DNA from: Apus apus
Lineage: Eukaryota; Chordata; Aves; Apodiformes; Apodidae
Reading direction: 5' to 3'
Assembly: GCF_020740795.1 (NCBI RefSeq)
Contig: NC_067286.1
Span: 33,380,003 to 33,444,002 of the forward strand
Length of the DNA stretch: 64,000 nucleotides
The notes under the pieces are model-generated. The model saw only the letters and a program-made list of their open reading frames with translations, made no database searches and was not told where the DNA came from. Made by a program: the position numbers and the translations under genes. Shown here piece after piece: positions 14,193-27,600 of the stretch (within the stretch, counting starts at the first letter, position 1; the number at the start of each line of letters is the position of its first letter).

Positions 14193-15249
14193 TGTCATGG
14201 TTTGGGCCTAATAGGAGAACAAAGAACCAACCATATGGTCGCTCACTCAGCTTCACCTCACACACACACACACACACACACTGGGATGGGGAGGACAAAG
14301 GCCAACTAGAAGCTCATGAGTCAAGACAAAGGGCAAGAAGGGTTCTTCACCAACTAAGGTCACAGCCAAAACAGACTCGACTTGAGGAAAAATAACAATT
14401 TAATTTACCACTAATCAAATTCTCACAGGACACAGACAAACCAAAAAGCACTGCTTACATATGTTACTCCCACCCCTCCCTTTTTCCCAGACCCAAATCA
14501 CTTTGTTCCCCATTTCTCTCCCTCCTTCCCCCCAGTGGTACAGGGGGACAGAGGATGGGGTTTAGAGTCACTTCACACTCTGGTGGTTCCTGCTGCTCCT
14601 TCCTCTTCAGGAAGAATGATTCCTTACAGTCCTCCCCTTCTTTCCCATGGGGTCCCTCCCGTGGGAGAGAGTCCTCCATGAACCTCTCCTTCATGAGTCC
14701 TTCCCATGAGATCAGGAGCAAGCTGCTCTAGTTCAGGCTTCCCACAGAGTCATGGGCTGCTTCAGCACAGGCTTCCTACAGAGTCACGGATTGCTTGGAG
14801 AACAGTCACCTCCCCTGGTGCAGGGTCTTCCACAGCTGCGTAATCCAAGTCCACTGGCAGCAAACACAAGTTCTGCCCTCCTGGTGTCTTCAGGGAATGT
14901 TCCACCACATTCCTCCATGAATGCAGGGGGACAGCCTGCCATCTCATAATAGGTTGCAGGGAAAGCTCTGCTTGGGCACCTTCTTCCCCCTTTTCCTCAC
15001 CAGCCTTGGGATCTTCACCCCGGCATTGCCTTTCACCTCTCCAGCACAGCTCTTTATTACTGCTTCCTCTGCTCAGGTTTTATATCAGTTCTTTCACATG
15101 TTAATCGCTGAGGCGCATCTATTGTCTGTCTGATGGCTCCTTGGCTGGTTTTGGAGCTGGGGTAGCTCTTTAGCTTCTTACAAGAGCCACCCATTGGGCC
15201 CTTCTCCCCCTACCAAAAATACCACCAAACCAATCCAAACCAGCATACA
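14193..15249 (-). mobile_element. Solo LTR of an avian endogenous retrovirus, inserted in a CR1
   Basis: A 1,057-bp block begins TGTCATGGTTTGG and ends in CCAAACCAGCATACA, giving imperfect inverted ends of the TG...CA type. It interrupts CR1 sequence that is continuous on both sides: the CR1 phrase 'ccatccctgg' is followed after the insert by 'tggagacattc'. Read on the minus strand it has an LTR layout: a TATAAAA box near 15078-15085 followed about 20 bases later by AATAAA, then a long downstream part with a CA/TG microsatellite. No gag, pol or env sequence is present, so this is a solo LTR. The target duplication is short (TGG, or five bases with one mismatch). A related copy lies at 23677-24660. 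Confidence 0.8.
14257..14281. repeat. (CA)n microsatellite inside the LTR
   Basis: About eleven CA units within the LTR. The related LTR carries the complementary TG run at the matching place, so the tract belongs to the element rather than to the local DNA. Confidence 0.9.
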
Positions 15250-15380
15250 TGGAGACATTCAAAACCTTCCTGGCCATGTTCCTATGTATTCTGCTCAAAG
15301 GGACCCTGCTCTACTAGGGGTGTTGGACTAGATGATCTCTAGAGATCCCTTCCAACCCCTACCATTCTGTGATTCTGTGA
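15250..15380 (+). mobile_element. CR1 LINE, 3' segment of the interrupted copy
   Basis: Continuation of the CR1 that starts at 13314: 'tggagacattcaaaaccttc', then a diverged 3'UTR with 'ggtgttggactagatgatct' and 'gatcccttccaacccctacc', ending in two ATTCTGTG units. The join to the 5' segment across the LTR is clean. Confidence 0.92.
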
Positions 15381-18300
15381 ATTGAGGAGATTACAATGTA
15401 CAGAACTGTTTAGGCACAGACTTGGGTAAGAAATCTCAATTGTGCCACTAAGCACATATGGCATACCACCTCAGTAGAAGGGCCATATAGTTCCTTCCTT
15501 CTCCTCTACTGTCATGTTGTTTCCATCTATTCTTTAAAGAGTGCATAATTTATTTGTTTACATATGAAGGGACACATTTATGACTTCTTAAAAGACAGGA
15601 AAACTCTCCCACAGGAGTAGGAGAGCGTGGAAGAGAAAGAAGTGAAACCAAAGCATTATTTCTAATAGGATAAATTTTGCATTTAGAACCAATGCCTTTT
15701 ACAATAAGAAATGTGGTTTTGTCTTCTCTACTCAGTGATGCATGCCGCACTGAACTTTACTCCCTTCTCTTCCTCAACTAATTTGTTCAATGAGTTAAAT
15801 ATAATGCTTGATTGTCAAATTTCTTAAAAAAAGTGTCTAGACTTATTTGTCAGGTGTTACATGCCATACAAACATCTGCTATAAAAACGTAAATTTTTCA
15901 TGACACTTTTCTTACTGGCCTAGTGTTCACTTCATAGGGACCCTTGTTTGCACTTGTAGCTAGACTGAGAGGAAAACAAGTTAAGTTTTCATCTTGTGGA
16001 TTTACTATTTGAAATACAGGTGGTTTTCATTTACAGAAAAGCCTGGTTTGAGAATGGGACTTCAGCTGTCACTCATTTAGAATTCAACTTTCATTATCTA
16101 TTTCCTTTTATTTTATTTATTTGTAAGGTTTCCCCATTTTCAAACCAGAAACAAGTGCTTTCTAAAGCACAAACCTAGGCTATTCTAGATGTCACAATGT
16201 TGTAGCATATAGCATTTACATGTAAGTTAGATTAGTTTGGTTAATTAACTCATATTAAATCCATCTGTCACAGGTGCTTTTTTTTCAGACTCAATATAAG
16301 ACAACAGATGAGTTAGCAAGTAAGTTGGTGAGCAAAATTTGAATGGACAAAACATAAAAAAATTTGCAAGACTGATTCACCTTTAAGCAGTCATTCCCAG
16401 TTTCCATAATTAAAGTAACTTGAAGGGCCATTCTTCATGAAAATATGGGCACTTGCCTTAAATTATATCTATGAGAAGCATATGCAAAACCAAATAAAAT
16501 TGTTTTACTATAATTAACCCAACTGCTAAAATTTCCAGTGTTCACCTTCTCTTTGTAAGCAATGGTATTAAAAGCAGAATGACCCCCTTGGTTAAAGCAT
16601 ATGACAAAACAGAATACTGTAACATTTAGTTCATGAACAAAACATAGAATACTGTAACATTAAGTTCATGAACACAAAAATTCTGGCTTAAATCCAATAC
16701 TTCAATAAATATCAGAAAAAAAGCACTTCTTAAATATCTGTGAACAACCTGCAGCACTTCATAGTGTAAGAAAAGTTCTGGTCTGACTATTCAGGAATTC
16801 TGACTAAATAGAAACTACTTGCACATGACTGAGACAGTTGAAGAAACTGGTATCTTATGATGAGATTAATACTCTGGTTTTTTGTCAGATTTTACAAAAT
16901 CACTACCTGACAGGCACAAAGATTTCTCAGAAGTGCACTTTAAAAACACCTATCATATCACAGATTTTAGAAGCCTACATTCAGCTGTGTTAAAATGACA
17001 CAGCAGACCATGTAAGGACAGAGTAAAACCACAGCTAAAACACAATATTCCTGCTTTTTTTTTTTTTTTAAGTAGGGTAGTAAGTGCAATGCTTACAGGG
17101 TTAGCATTTTGTAAGTGTTACGACACTTATAATTTTCCATAACAAGAACTTACTTTTTCTTCTTTCTAACTAGCAAACTGCAACTATTTGACCTGAAATT
17201 CTTCATGCCACTGTTTTCCACTAGCTGTGTATTTCTGTAATTTTCAGCTACCACAATGAACCATCTCTGAAAGTAAAATTAAGAGAAAATACATTGCATT
17301 GTCTGTGTTAAATAATAGACTTCATTATACTGAGAAGATTAAATAATAAGATCAACTTATGCACAGTAACAGCGGTATAAAAAATATTTTCATGCTTTGT
17401 TAAATTCATTGAGATGGTGGTGTGGATTTGCCTGCCCTGATTGAAACTTGATAATTTTTGTAATGACTACAGCCACTTTTACCAAACAGCAATTCACAGC
17501 TGAACTCTTTTGTCTGCCTAGGCAATGGTCACTCATCTAAGTGTCCAACACAGACAATTCAGGTTGATTGCTCCTGGACTCATGAGGAACCGCGTGTTTC
17601 CCTTCTAGGTTAAGTCAGAGCAACAGTTTGTAAGTCATCCTGTGAACAGGAGGACTTAACTGTGTATGTTGGAAAAAAATAAAATGTGCACAAAAAAGGC
17701 AGTTGGCTGACTTAGTTCACAACATAGTCCCACAGTCAGCTGTAGAGGTACAAGGCAGGGGACATGACTGCAGCACTGGAGTAATGAATGTCCAGGCATG
17801 GGAAAGACAAATGCCTCGGACTGGCATTACCACCAAAGCCCTGTATAGTGGAATTAGAGCCTGTGGGGACTACCCTCTACCCCAAAATTCAGGGGGATAA
17901 TAACAGTAACTGGTAGAGCAGCTAACAAATTATACTAACTCAGCCATATTGTCTTGTGAAGTCCTTTGCATAAGTTGCGTAACAGCACCATTTCAGTTTC
18001 AATGCTTAAAAGTCACCTTGAAATAAAACATTGCTTGGCTAAATGTCTCTACTTGTTAAGGACAAATCAAGTGAAAAGAAATACGGTCTTTTGCTACAGC
18101 TTAAACTAATGTTATAGAATATTATGGAGGGTTTTATATTAAATTGCCTCTTCCATACAGTTCCTCAATCTAAGTATCACTCAAGACACAGAAAAAAAAC
18201 CACAACAAAAACACCTATGGTCTGACTTGCAGCAGAGCTGAGTTTCCTAATCAGAAGTTAGTAGTAAGTATGATTTTAATATAAATTTTTTAATACTTGG

Positions 18301-21300
18301 AAAACCAGATTATGGATATCTTTGATGGGGCACCCAACTGATTTAACTGTTTGGGTTTTACTGTTGGTATTTGATATTTCACATATGCATCATAAACACT
18401 TTTTATTTCAATCTTTTCTAAAATTAATTAAGTGATAACAACAGAGATTGAATTTTATCGCTTGTATATTATTCCAGTCCTTACAGTCATCCAGGTCTTC
18501 CTGGATATTGCAGCCTTCTTCTGTGTTAATGATAGACGTATTTTTTGCTATTGGCAAACTCAGTTATCACACTCTTGTATCACCATACTAAGGTTAGTAA
18601 TGAAATTAATAAACAAGAACTTTTAAAGACTGACCCTTGAGGGGCTCCAGTAATCATACTGTCATAACAGCACTTTCCCTTTCAATGTCATTGTTGTCTT
18701 AGCTAGCTTCCTCCCTCGCGATATAGTGCTTTCAATAATTAGTGAGCATTGATTATCATGTGCACTGAATGCATGGATATTAGGTACGAGTCCTGCAGAA
18801 ATAGTATGATCTTATTTAGGTAAAGACTGTCTAATGATGTATGCTTACCTAGAGACTAAAGTAAGGATTTATAGAAATCCAGGGATTTTTTTTAATAATT
18901 AAAAATGTCTTTTTCTACTATGCTAACATTATTTGCAAATGCCAGTCATATCTGAAATACAATACTAAGATGTGTGGAGTGTTAGACTCTGGGTTTTTTT
19001 CTATCAAGGCAAAAGTTTTCCTTTCAGAAATAATGAAATATTTTTGGTGTTTCATTTTGAAAAATCATGCCTTGTTTCATTACTGAGCTAAACAAAAAGC
19101 AATTGAAATGACCCAAATATTACATGAAATAAATGAATACAATTCTTAATGACACACAAATAAGTTTTTTTTGGGAATCCAAACCAAGAAAAAAATATTT
19201 TCAGGAAAAAAAAATATATTGGATTGGCATAAAATGTACTTTCTGATTGTTTTGATTTTGCATAGGAACAACAACAAAAAGTATTTAACCCACCTCTAGT
19301 TTTATAGGCAGCATGAATTACAGTGTCCTTATGTGCTGACCCTATCTCTTTATTGTTCTTTTAACTCAGGTTTTTTAGGACACATTTTAAAATTAAATAG
19401 CAGCATGACAGAGGCAGCTCTAGTTTTAAAGCTCAGATTGTGTCATACTATCCACGAGCATTAATTCTGGAGAAGATTGGACTAATGGAGTAGTGATAGC
19501 ACCTGCAGATCTTTCCAGTCTCTGCAAGCAAACATTTCATGCAAGGACAGCCACAGTGCCATCAGCATAAACAAGCCTGTAGTTCTAAGATGAAGACATA
19601 GAAGCATGTATCAAAAGCCATATGAACATTTGAGGTAAAGTTTTTGTATCAGTCCTCAGAAAAAGCTTGGAGAGCTTTGAAACAAAGATAAAAAATTCTT
19701 ATGGGCAAGCAAAAAGGTTCACCTAAGCCAGTGGGGAAAAAAATAAGTTGAGGAAAATCACCCAGGAAACTATTGTATCACACGCATATGGGAGAAATAA
19801 AAAGTTGTTTACTGAAATGGGAAAAAATAAAATAACATGTATTAATTAGGGAATGTGTGCAATATAAAACAATATCTGAAGGCATAAAATGTTTTGGTTT
19901 GCATCATTACCTACTGGCAGAAATATTTCCTGAATAAAAAACCCTTCAGATTTGTTACTTATTTACTTTAAAAACTTCTATTTCTAACAGGTACTTTATA
20001 CGTCAAGTGATCACACGTACCCTAGCAACCAGGATGTTTTTGAAATTCTGCATACAAGTGCATGAGTCATTCTAAAAGATGTAGTAAGTCTAATAATGAG
20101 TGTTTAATGAATGGCAGACCCAGTAACCTACGAGATAGATTTTATAAATGTGCAAAGCTTGATAAATTAATTTTGTTCATAAATGTGCTGATACAAAAGG
20201 ATAATTCTGTACTACTTCTTTTCCAAAACAATGTTAAGTTATATTTTTTATGTTGTCAAGTTATTTCCCTTATTTATAATCTGAAGTGTTTTACACAGCG
20301 ACTCCTCAATTACAAGGATTTGTTCTAAAAACGTACAACATATCTCTTATCCTGCTCAAAATCTGAAAAAGAGTCTTCTCTACTCCATGTACAGTTGTGT
20401 GGGTGCAAGTGTCAAATATCTAAGTTACAGAAAACATTCATGATGTGTGTTTTATATGCCTTCCCTGACACCAGTTTCCTGATGCTTCAGCTTTGATCTT
20501 CAATATACAGAGGTATTATCTGTTTCTTAAAACAGAATGTTCTGTAGTTACTGCACACAATTTACACAATGTGCTGCTTCAAAGATCATCACATTAGAAA
20601 GAAAAAGGTGGAAACAGAATTAAGCCCCAAAGTAAAATTTCTTTCCACCTAGGCGATCTGAAAAGTCCTGTTTGCTGACAGTACTGTTGCATTCATTACA
20701 GAGTTGAACTTGGGATTCTTTTCTAAGCACCCATTTAAGTACAAGACACCCTCTTACAAAGTCTACAACAACACATAATTTAAGTCTTGCTTGAAGTACT
20801 CAGTGTATTATATAAATGCAAGGTTCCAGGTTGAAAGGAAAGAGCATTGATACATTCTAGAATGACAGTTCCCACATTCCTAGTACAGTCAACATACCTG
20901 CTCCTCCTTACTATTCCGATCTCTATTAATTAGCGTAACTGTACTCATTGCTACTGCATTTCAAACTAATTTGCATAGAGCATCAGTTAATGCCAGTTTA
21001 AAGGGGTTTTTTTTAGTACTCAGCCATTAATTCATGCTGTGTATACTAGCTATATCTTGTCAAAGTTTTTTCTCTTAAAATTCTTCTTACAAATGAGGAA
21101 CAAACTCTGAATAGTTATCAAACAGTCAGGGAAATTAATCAGAAGTTTCTGAACATTGGAAATTCCTAGAATAGTGCATGAAAGAGAAATAAACCTTTGC
21201 AGACATACTGTACATAAGGAGACATAAAGTAATTAGAGGAAGGAGGTGGATTTGTCAATATAAAATTTGTTTCTGATTTAACAGAAACAGAGAATGAGAG

Positions 21301-23676
21301 ACATCTACTTCAAACCAACCTCAGGTTTCACTGACAGTGAGTAATTTGCACAGGCTTTGTGGGATCACTGTTACATTAGTCCAAAGCACATAATGCATTT
21401 TCCATGAAAAATAAGGTTACATCAGTTATCGTTAAGCCAAGGATGGCTTTTTAACAGTTCAGAACCCTTATTGATAGATGTTAAACTTGAGGCTCAAATC
21501 CATTATTTTAGACTGTACTGAAAGAAAAGCAGAGGTAAACAGCATCTGAGAGGCAGTTTGAATGAAAACCTGTCTCTTTTTCAGATGTAACTGAATATAG
21601 GGTGTGGTGTGTGCTTACTGTTTCCTCATAGGACCCATCCCTTAGTCTGTTTACAGTAAGGTACTGAGCAAGCTAGCCTTTCATAGCTCTCTTGAACTCA
21701 CTTACCAGTACTTGCACCACCAGCAAGATGTACCAATTAAAAATTGTCCACAGAATCAACAAACAAATCACCTCTGCAGGAAGATTTCAAGTCAGCTGTG
21801 AACAGCTCTATTATCTGGTGTATTAGTGACTGAAGTCCTCAGATGTTGTTTCTGTTTTGGTTAATTATACAGTAATCAACTAGAGGAATGCTGCAGTAAG
21901 TATATTAATTGATTTTTAGAGTCTTTCATGGGCATTAGCATGCTAAGCACTGTGAAGACTTGGACAAAGTGTTTGTTCTTGCCTGACTGAACTGTGTCTA
22001 AATAAGCAAAAGGGGAAACGGGAGATGAGAATTTGACCCAAATTACAGAACTGATTAATAGTAAACAAAGGAATCAAAAATTCATGCATTTAACCGCAAT
22101 AAGCAGTAGATTTCCCCTGTAGAACCTGCAGGGGAAACAAAATACTCCGTTTTTTCACTTTCTACAATGTGGATAGGATATTGGATCCTAGGTGCCACAG
22201 TTTTGATCTCTCTGGTTTTGCCCCTTGTTTTCAGTCTGGTTTCCTAAGGAAATAAAATTTCTGTAGTCATGGTGGGCATGCATGGGTGCCTGCACATGTG
22301 TTGCAAACTGTAGCAAGATTGGACACAAAGTATTAGCCTCAAAGAGAATGTAAATAATGGATTTTGGTCTCAAAGGTACTATAATGCAAATGTGAAAATA
22401 GGGGGACAATTCTAGATGCCTGAGGGTAGTCTGAAAGCAAGAAAATTAATGTGATAGAAATAATGGTACCTTTGTTTTGATGTTAACTGAGCCGCTCACT
22501 GAACTCTTTAGTTACGTGTTAGAGTTTTTCTCTGCATTAAGAAAATTAGTCAATAAAAAATGTCACAAACCAACGGCATCATAGAGGCTGCCCGAAAACA
22601 ACAAAATGGAATCTCAGGAAACAATGCAAACATTAGGAACTGGAGCTTAAATGAAGAAAGCCAAATACAGTATTATTTATAACAAAAGAATGAACTAGAA
22701 CTGCTCGTGCATGGATGGCATGTGGATCTCTTTTTTCAGTCTGTGGGTATCATGTTCTTCATAAATAGCACAAGACAATTCACATTTCCTCCATGCTTCA
22801 GAAGGTAAGACTGGTGGTAGCAGAAAGCCCTACTGATACTGTGGTGAGATACCCTGCCAAGAGTGTGGGAATGACATTGGAGAGAGGATACATATATTTC
22901 ATGTGAGTACTGTTGAGCAGGTCAGAAATTATCTTTCCTTTTCTAAAACAAAGGTTCCAGTATAATTCAGTTGTTCAACCTCACTACTGTGAGCAGCCTT
23001 CAACCAAACCAAAGCACACGATTTCCATTTTGTCACACAAATTCATTCAGCACAAGCATAAAACAGAAGAAGAGAAGCTAAAACTCTGACTTTTTTTGCA
23101 TGGGAAGGGCTAGGAAATGTTTTTATTCTGGTTGCTACAGTTACAAATATAGACAATGCTGATTGTGCAATTACACATTTAAAGCGGGTGGTACTTTCAA
23201 ATAGTAGCAGTACAACTGCAATGAGAGGAAGTGATGTAATAAAGGAAAGATGGAAGCATAAGTCAACAGCACATTTATGATGTGTTTATTGGATTAGGAT
23301 GAAATATTTGAGAAAGGAAAGCTGGTTCCTGGTTAAGATATTAGCATCAGATTTTTGACATCTAAATTTAATATTTTGCTCTTCCACAACTTTCTTTTGT
23401 GACTTTGACAATGTCATGCAGTCCAGATACAGTGAAACACAGTGTTGACTAAAAGTTATGAGCAGTAACAAACCATTTTAGGTGTTTGGCCAATATGAAG
23501 AATGCAGAGCCTTTAGTTACTCAGACAACAGGCTGCATTCTGAAATGGAAGCCATCGAACATTGTTAATAGCAATTCCTTCTGAAATACTATCTCTTAAA
23601 TTACATCACCTGAGTGTCATAAATGGTCTCTGCTGAAAAGAGATGCTTCTTTCATTTGAGGTTCTAGAATCACGCC
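15381..23676. other. Gene-free, AT-rich flank
   Basis: About 8.3 kb with no exon that I can support. Contents include a poly-T run near 17055, a 33-35-bp tandem duplication at about 16603-16671 and a near-match to an RFX X-box at 20017-20029. The open frames (up to 88 codons at 20062-20328) are AT-rich, low in complexity and unrecognised. Confidence 0.55.
16603..16671. repeat. Short tandem duplication (2 copies, about 33-35 bp)
   Basis: Two adjacent copies share 'agaatactgtaacatt' and 'agttcatgaac' with a small indel and one substitution between them. It looks like a local slippage or duplication event, with no further copies. Confidence 0.85.
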
Positions 23677-24660
23677 TGTGCTGATTTGGTTCTGGTATGG
23701 TTTCAGTAGCAGGGGAGGGACCCCAGGGGTGACTCCTGCAAGAAGATACTAAAAAGCTCCTCCAGCCCAGGTGGGGGGCCTCTAGAGAGACAACAGAAGC
23801 ACCTCTGTGATTAACATATGAAAAAACGGATATAAAACCTAAGCAGAAGAAGCAGTAATAAAGAGCTGTGCTGGAGAGGTGAAAGACAGTGCTGTGGTGA
23901 AGATCCGGAGGTTGGTGAGGAAGAAGGGGGAAGAAGCTGCCCAAGCAGAAGTTTCCTTGCAGCCTGTGTGGAGATGGCAGGCTGTCCCCCTGCATTCATG
24001 GAGGAATGTGGTGGAACATTCCCTGAAGACACCAGGAGGGGTGAATATGGACTTGCAGCCCATGGACTTGGATCTGCAGTCATGGAGGACCCCATGCCAG
24101 GGGAGGTGACTGTTCCCAAAGCAGCCCATGACTCTGTGGGAAGCCTGAACTAGAGCAGCTTGCTCCTGATCTCATGGGAGGGACTCATGAGGGAGAGGTT
24201 CATGGAGGACTCTCTCCCATGGGAGGGACCCCGTGGGAAAGAAGGGGAGGACTGTAAGGAATCATTCTTCCTGAAGAGGAAGGAGCAGCAGGAACCACCA
24301 GAGTGTGAAGTGACTCTAAACCCCATCCTCTGTCCCCCTGTACCACTGGGGGGAAGGAGGGAGAGAAATGGGGAACAAAGTGATTTGGGTCTGGGAAGAA
24401 GGGAGGGGTGGGAGTAACATATGTAAGCAGTGCTTTTTGGTTTGTCTGTGTCCTGTGAGAATTTGATTAGTGGTAAATTAAATTGTTATTTTTCCTCAAG
24501 TCGAGTCTGTTGGTGGTGAAGAACCCTTCTTGCCCGTTGTCTTGACTCACGAGCTTCTAGTTGGCCTTTGTCCTCCCCATCCGAGTGTGTGTGTGTGTGT
24601 GTGAGGTGAAGCTGAGTGAGCGGCCATATGGTTGGTTCTTTGTGGGCCCAAACCATGACA
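23677..24660 (+). mobile_element. Solo LTR, same family as 14193-15249, opposite orientation
   Basis: A 984-bp block begins TGTGCTGATTTGG and ends CCAAACCATGACA. In plus orientation it has TATAAAA at about 23832 and AATAAA at about 23857, as expected for the U3/R boundary region, then a long R/U5 with a TG microsatellite near the 3' end. From about 24150 onward it is almost identical to the reverse complement of the other LTR: in the roughly 260-bp stretch I compared by eye, five differences are seen. The first 150 bp (U3) are only loosely alignable. A clear target duplication is not visible. No internal retroviral genes are present. Confidence 0.78.
24584..24603. repeat. (GT)n microsatellite in LTR
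   Basis: About ten GT units inside the LTR, matching the CA run of the inverted copy at 14257-14281. Confidence 0.9.
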
Positions 24661-27600
24661 TCTCCTCAAGACAGATTCTCTTAAAGTGCAAGGAAGTCAA
24701 CACTGTTTTGTAATGCAGTTAAATTCTTGCTCAGATGCCAGGAGCACTCATAGTGCTCTAGCCCTTGTGGTATCATTGTATAAGATGCTGGGTTAATTTC
24801 CTTCCATTATCTGTGAAAATTAAAATCTTACCTCAATGGAAAAATGTTCTAAATATCACGCTATAGGATATTTAAAAACAAAGGGTGCTCTCATTCTCTT
24901 CTATTCAACAATTAAAGCACCTTGTGTGTACAGGGAATGCACACAGCAAACATTACAAAGCAAACTACAAGAACACTTTCTTGGGAAGGGGAGAAATTAG
25001 GTTCCATTTCTGTTATATGTAATACTTAGTAGTCCTTGGATCAAGCTTTTCATAGAACATACCCGGAGGAGCAAACAGTCTGTGGATTTCAATTGTTAGG
25101 GGCTTACTATACTGTTCAGAACCAGAGCTTTAGATGCCACTAGACTGAGGAAGCAGATATGTCAGGGTATAACAAATTTTAAATTTGATCTAAAGAATTT
25201 GGAATACAAAATACTCTATGGACAACTGAACCATTAGTAAAATCACAATGTTGGTAAGTCCCTACCTGCCTCAGGTTCTGTGTGATTAACTGCATTAAAA
25301 GTATGAAAAAATCCAAAATTACCACCATATCACCATGGAAGATAAAAATACAACTGACAAAGGTATAACAAAGACAAACAGCTTCAAACTGAAAGATTCC
25401 CTTAAGCAATTTTAAAATAATTAAGCTTGCAAAAAGCATAGCATTTAATCAGTCAAAAGACAGCGCAAGGAGTTTGTATAGTGGGAAGTCTTTGTTGTTT
25501 TTCAAGACATATTCCATAAACTAATTGCAGAGTTCTTTGAATAACTGTCATCTTAAATAATTTGCTTTGTGAGAGCCAATGAGAAAGATGAACTACAAAG
25601 AAATAAAAAAGGAAAAGGAGATATTTGCACAAAAGATAAAAATAAATTAAAAAAACCTCCAATATCTTCTGGTCTGTGAAAGAGAAGGCACATAATTGAG
25701 ATGAGCTTGTTAAATGCTTCCAAAACCACTGAGATTGGAGTTCAAGAAACAGGAGAATGAGGTGAATGATGAAAGTACTATTGAGGGATACAAGCAGTGC
25801 TTGAAAATGTGGCTGTATACTAACTTAAACTGTATGTAAGTAAACACAGGCAGTTAAAAAAACACATCAAAACAAAAGAAAAAAAATCAGTGAAATAACT
25901 ATGTGGCCTATGTGGCATACCTAAGCATGTTCTGCAACCTACACAACTCCAAGGGAACAACTTCCTATAGAAGCAGATCAAACACTAAAATTGTATCTCT
26001 TTATCTGGGCATCATCACCACAACTATTACCAGAGCAGACACTTGGACATTTTTTTGAACGTATGAACCTACATACTTGCCCAGCTTCTCATGATGATGA
26101 GCAATGCTGTAAAGTCAGCATGGCAAGTGAATGCTTCCCGCTGGTGGGTCAAATTGAATCCTTGGTAACTAATGCATAAATACACTGTGTATCACAGAAG
26201 TCATAAAAGCTCGGTAAAAGATGCATAAGGTTCTGAATGTCAATCAGCAATTACTCCTACAAGGTGCTACTATCTAGTTTTTGCCACCAATCCTACAAAA
26301 CAGCTGAGGGATCTACAGACCTATTTTGTTTAATAGCTTGTACTACTTTTTCATTGTCACAACCACAGACCGAGACAAAAGCACTTAAATAACCTTCCTG
26401 CCTGAATAAAAATAGTTTGCACTTTGTAAAAATAGTGATTTGAATATCACATCTTAACATGTCCATTTAAGCACAATTTTCCTTCTTGTAATTTCTCTCC
26501 ACTACGGAAACACACATGAAACTTCATTCGCATTCTTAAATAATATTCTGCAAAAGATGTTGAGAATAATAGTGGTTGGCATGTTCTTAAAAGCGATGTA
26601 AAACAATCTCCATTAAAAACACTAGTGCAGTTACTCTGACTCATTAGCTGCACAATTTATTGAAAATGTTTTCCCTTCCTCCTCTTTGTTTTCTGACCTT
26701 TTAAAGATAGATACCACTAAGATTCAACTCAAATTTTAAAATGTGCTTCTACTTGACAAAGAAATAGCACACAACATTTTTTTTTAATCTGTGAGTCATC
26801 CTGAATAAACATTAATAATCCTTCATTTCAAAATTCCAAGGAAGTGATGAAATTGGACAGGTAGATAGGAAGAGAGAAAACACACCCAAACAACCACTTT
26901 TCAGACAGAAATAGAATCTCTGACTTTCACTACCGTGTTATTTTCAGTTTGTCATAAGACTTCACTGTGCATGTTTGTACCACAGGATTTTAAAAGCTTT
27001 TGTGTTATGGAATGGTACAGTTAACTCTTTTTTACAGATGATTGAATGGGCAAAATAAAAAGCTGCAAATGATCAATTTTTAAAAAACCTTCTCCTTGAG
27101 GCTACAAAAAATTTTGGATACTTTATCAAACCCTCTTGTATCCTGACTACTAGAAATCTTAGCACCAAAGGTGCTCAGCATGTCTTGAAGATTGTGCATC
27201 ATTTTCTAAGTTAGATGTTCACAGAGACACCTATAATGAGAGATTAAGTTTCTGAACCTAACAATGTACTTGATCTAGGGCTTTACAAGAACCCCTTAAT
27301 ATTGCTCTTCAAGGAGCACTTGATTAATTTTTAGCATATTAATTTTCAATCTGTCCCGGTTTGGCTTTTTAAAATCAGAGTGGGTTTAAATTCACTGAAT
27401 ATTCACTTAATATTCACTGAATTGGTGCATAAAGATCTTCAAATTATGTGATTAGTGATAAGGTACTGAACATTGATTTTGGTATTTATTCACAATCACA
27501 TTCTGTTCAGTACTGCTATAGCAACTCTCTCTGATTAAAACTGAAGCCAGCAATAGATAACACTTCTAATTCAGAACAGTGACAGTAATGCTTGACAATA

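Noticed and set aside
24160-24417. An 85-codon open frame present in both related LTRs (also 14464-14721, minus strand), at first suggesting a conserved small protein.
   Set aside because: The two copies differ at five nucleotides in this stretch and four of them change the amino acid. That is what neutral drift gives, not protein conservation. Shared ancestry of the LTRs explains the similarity.
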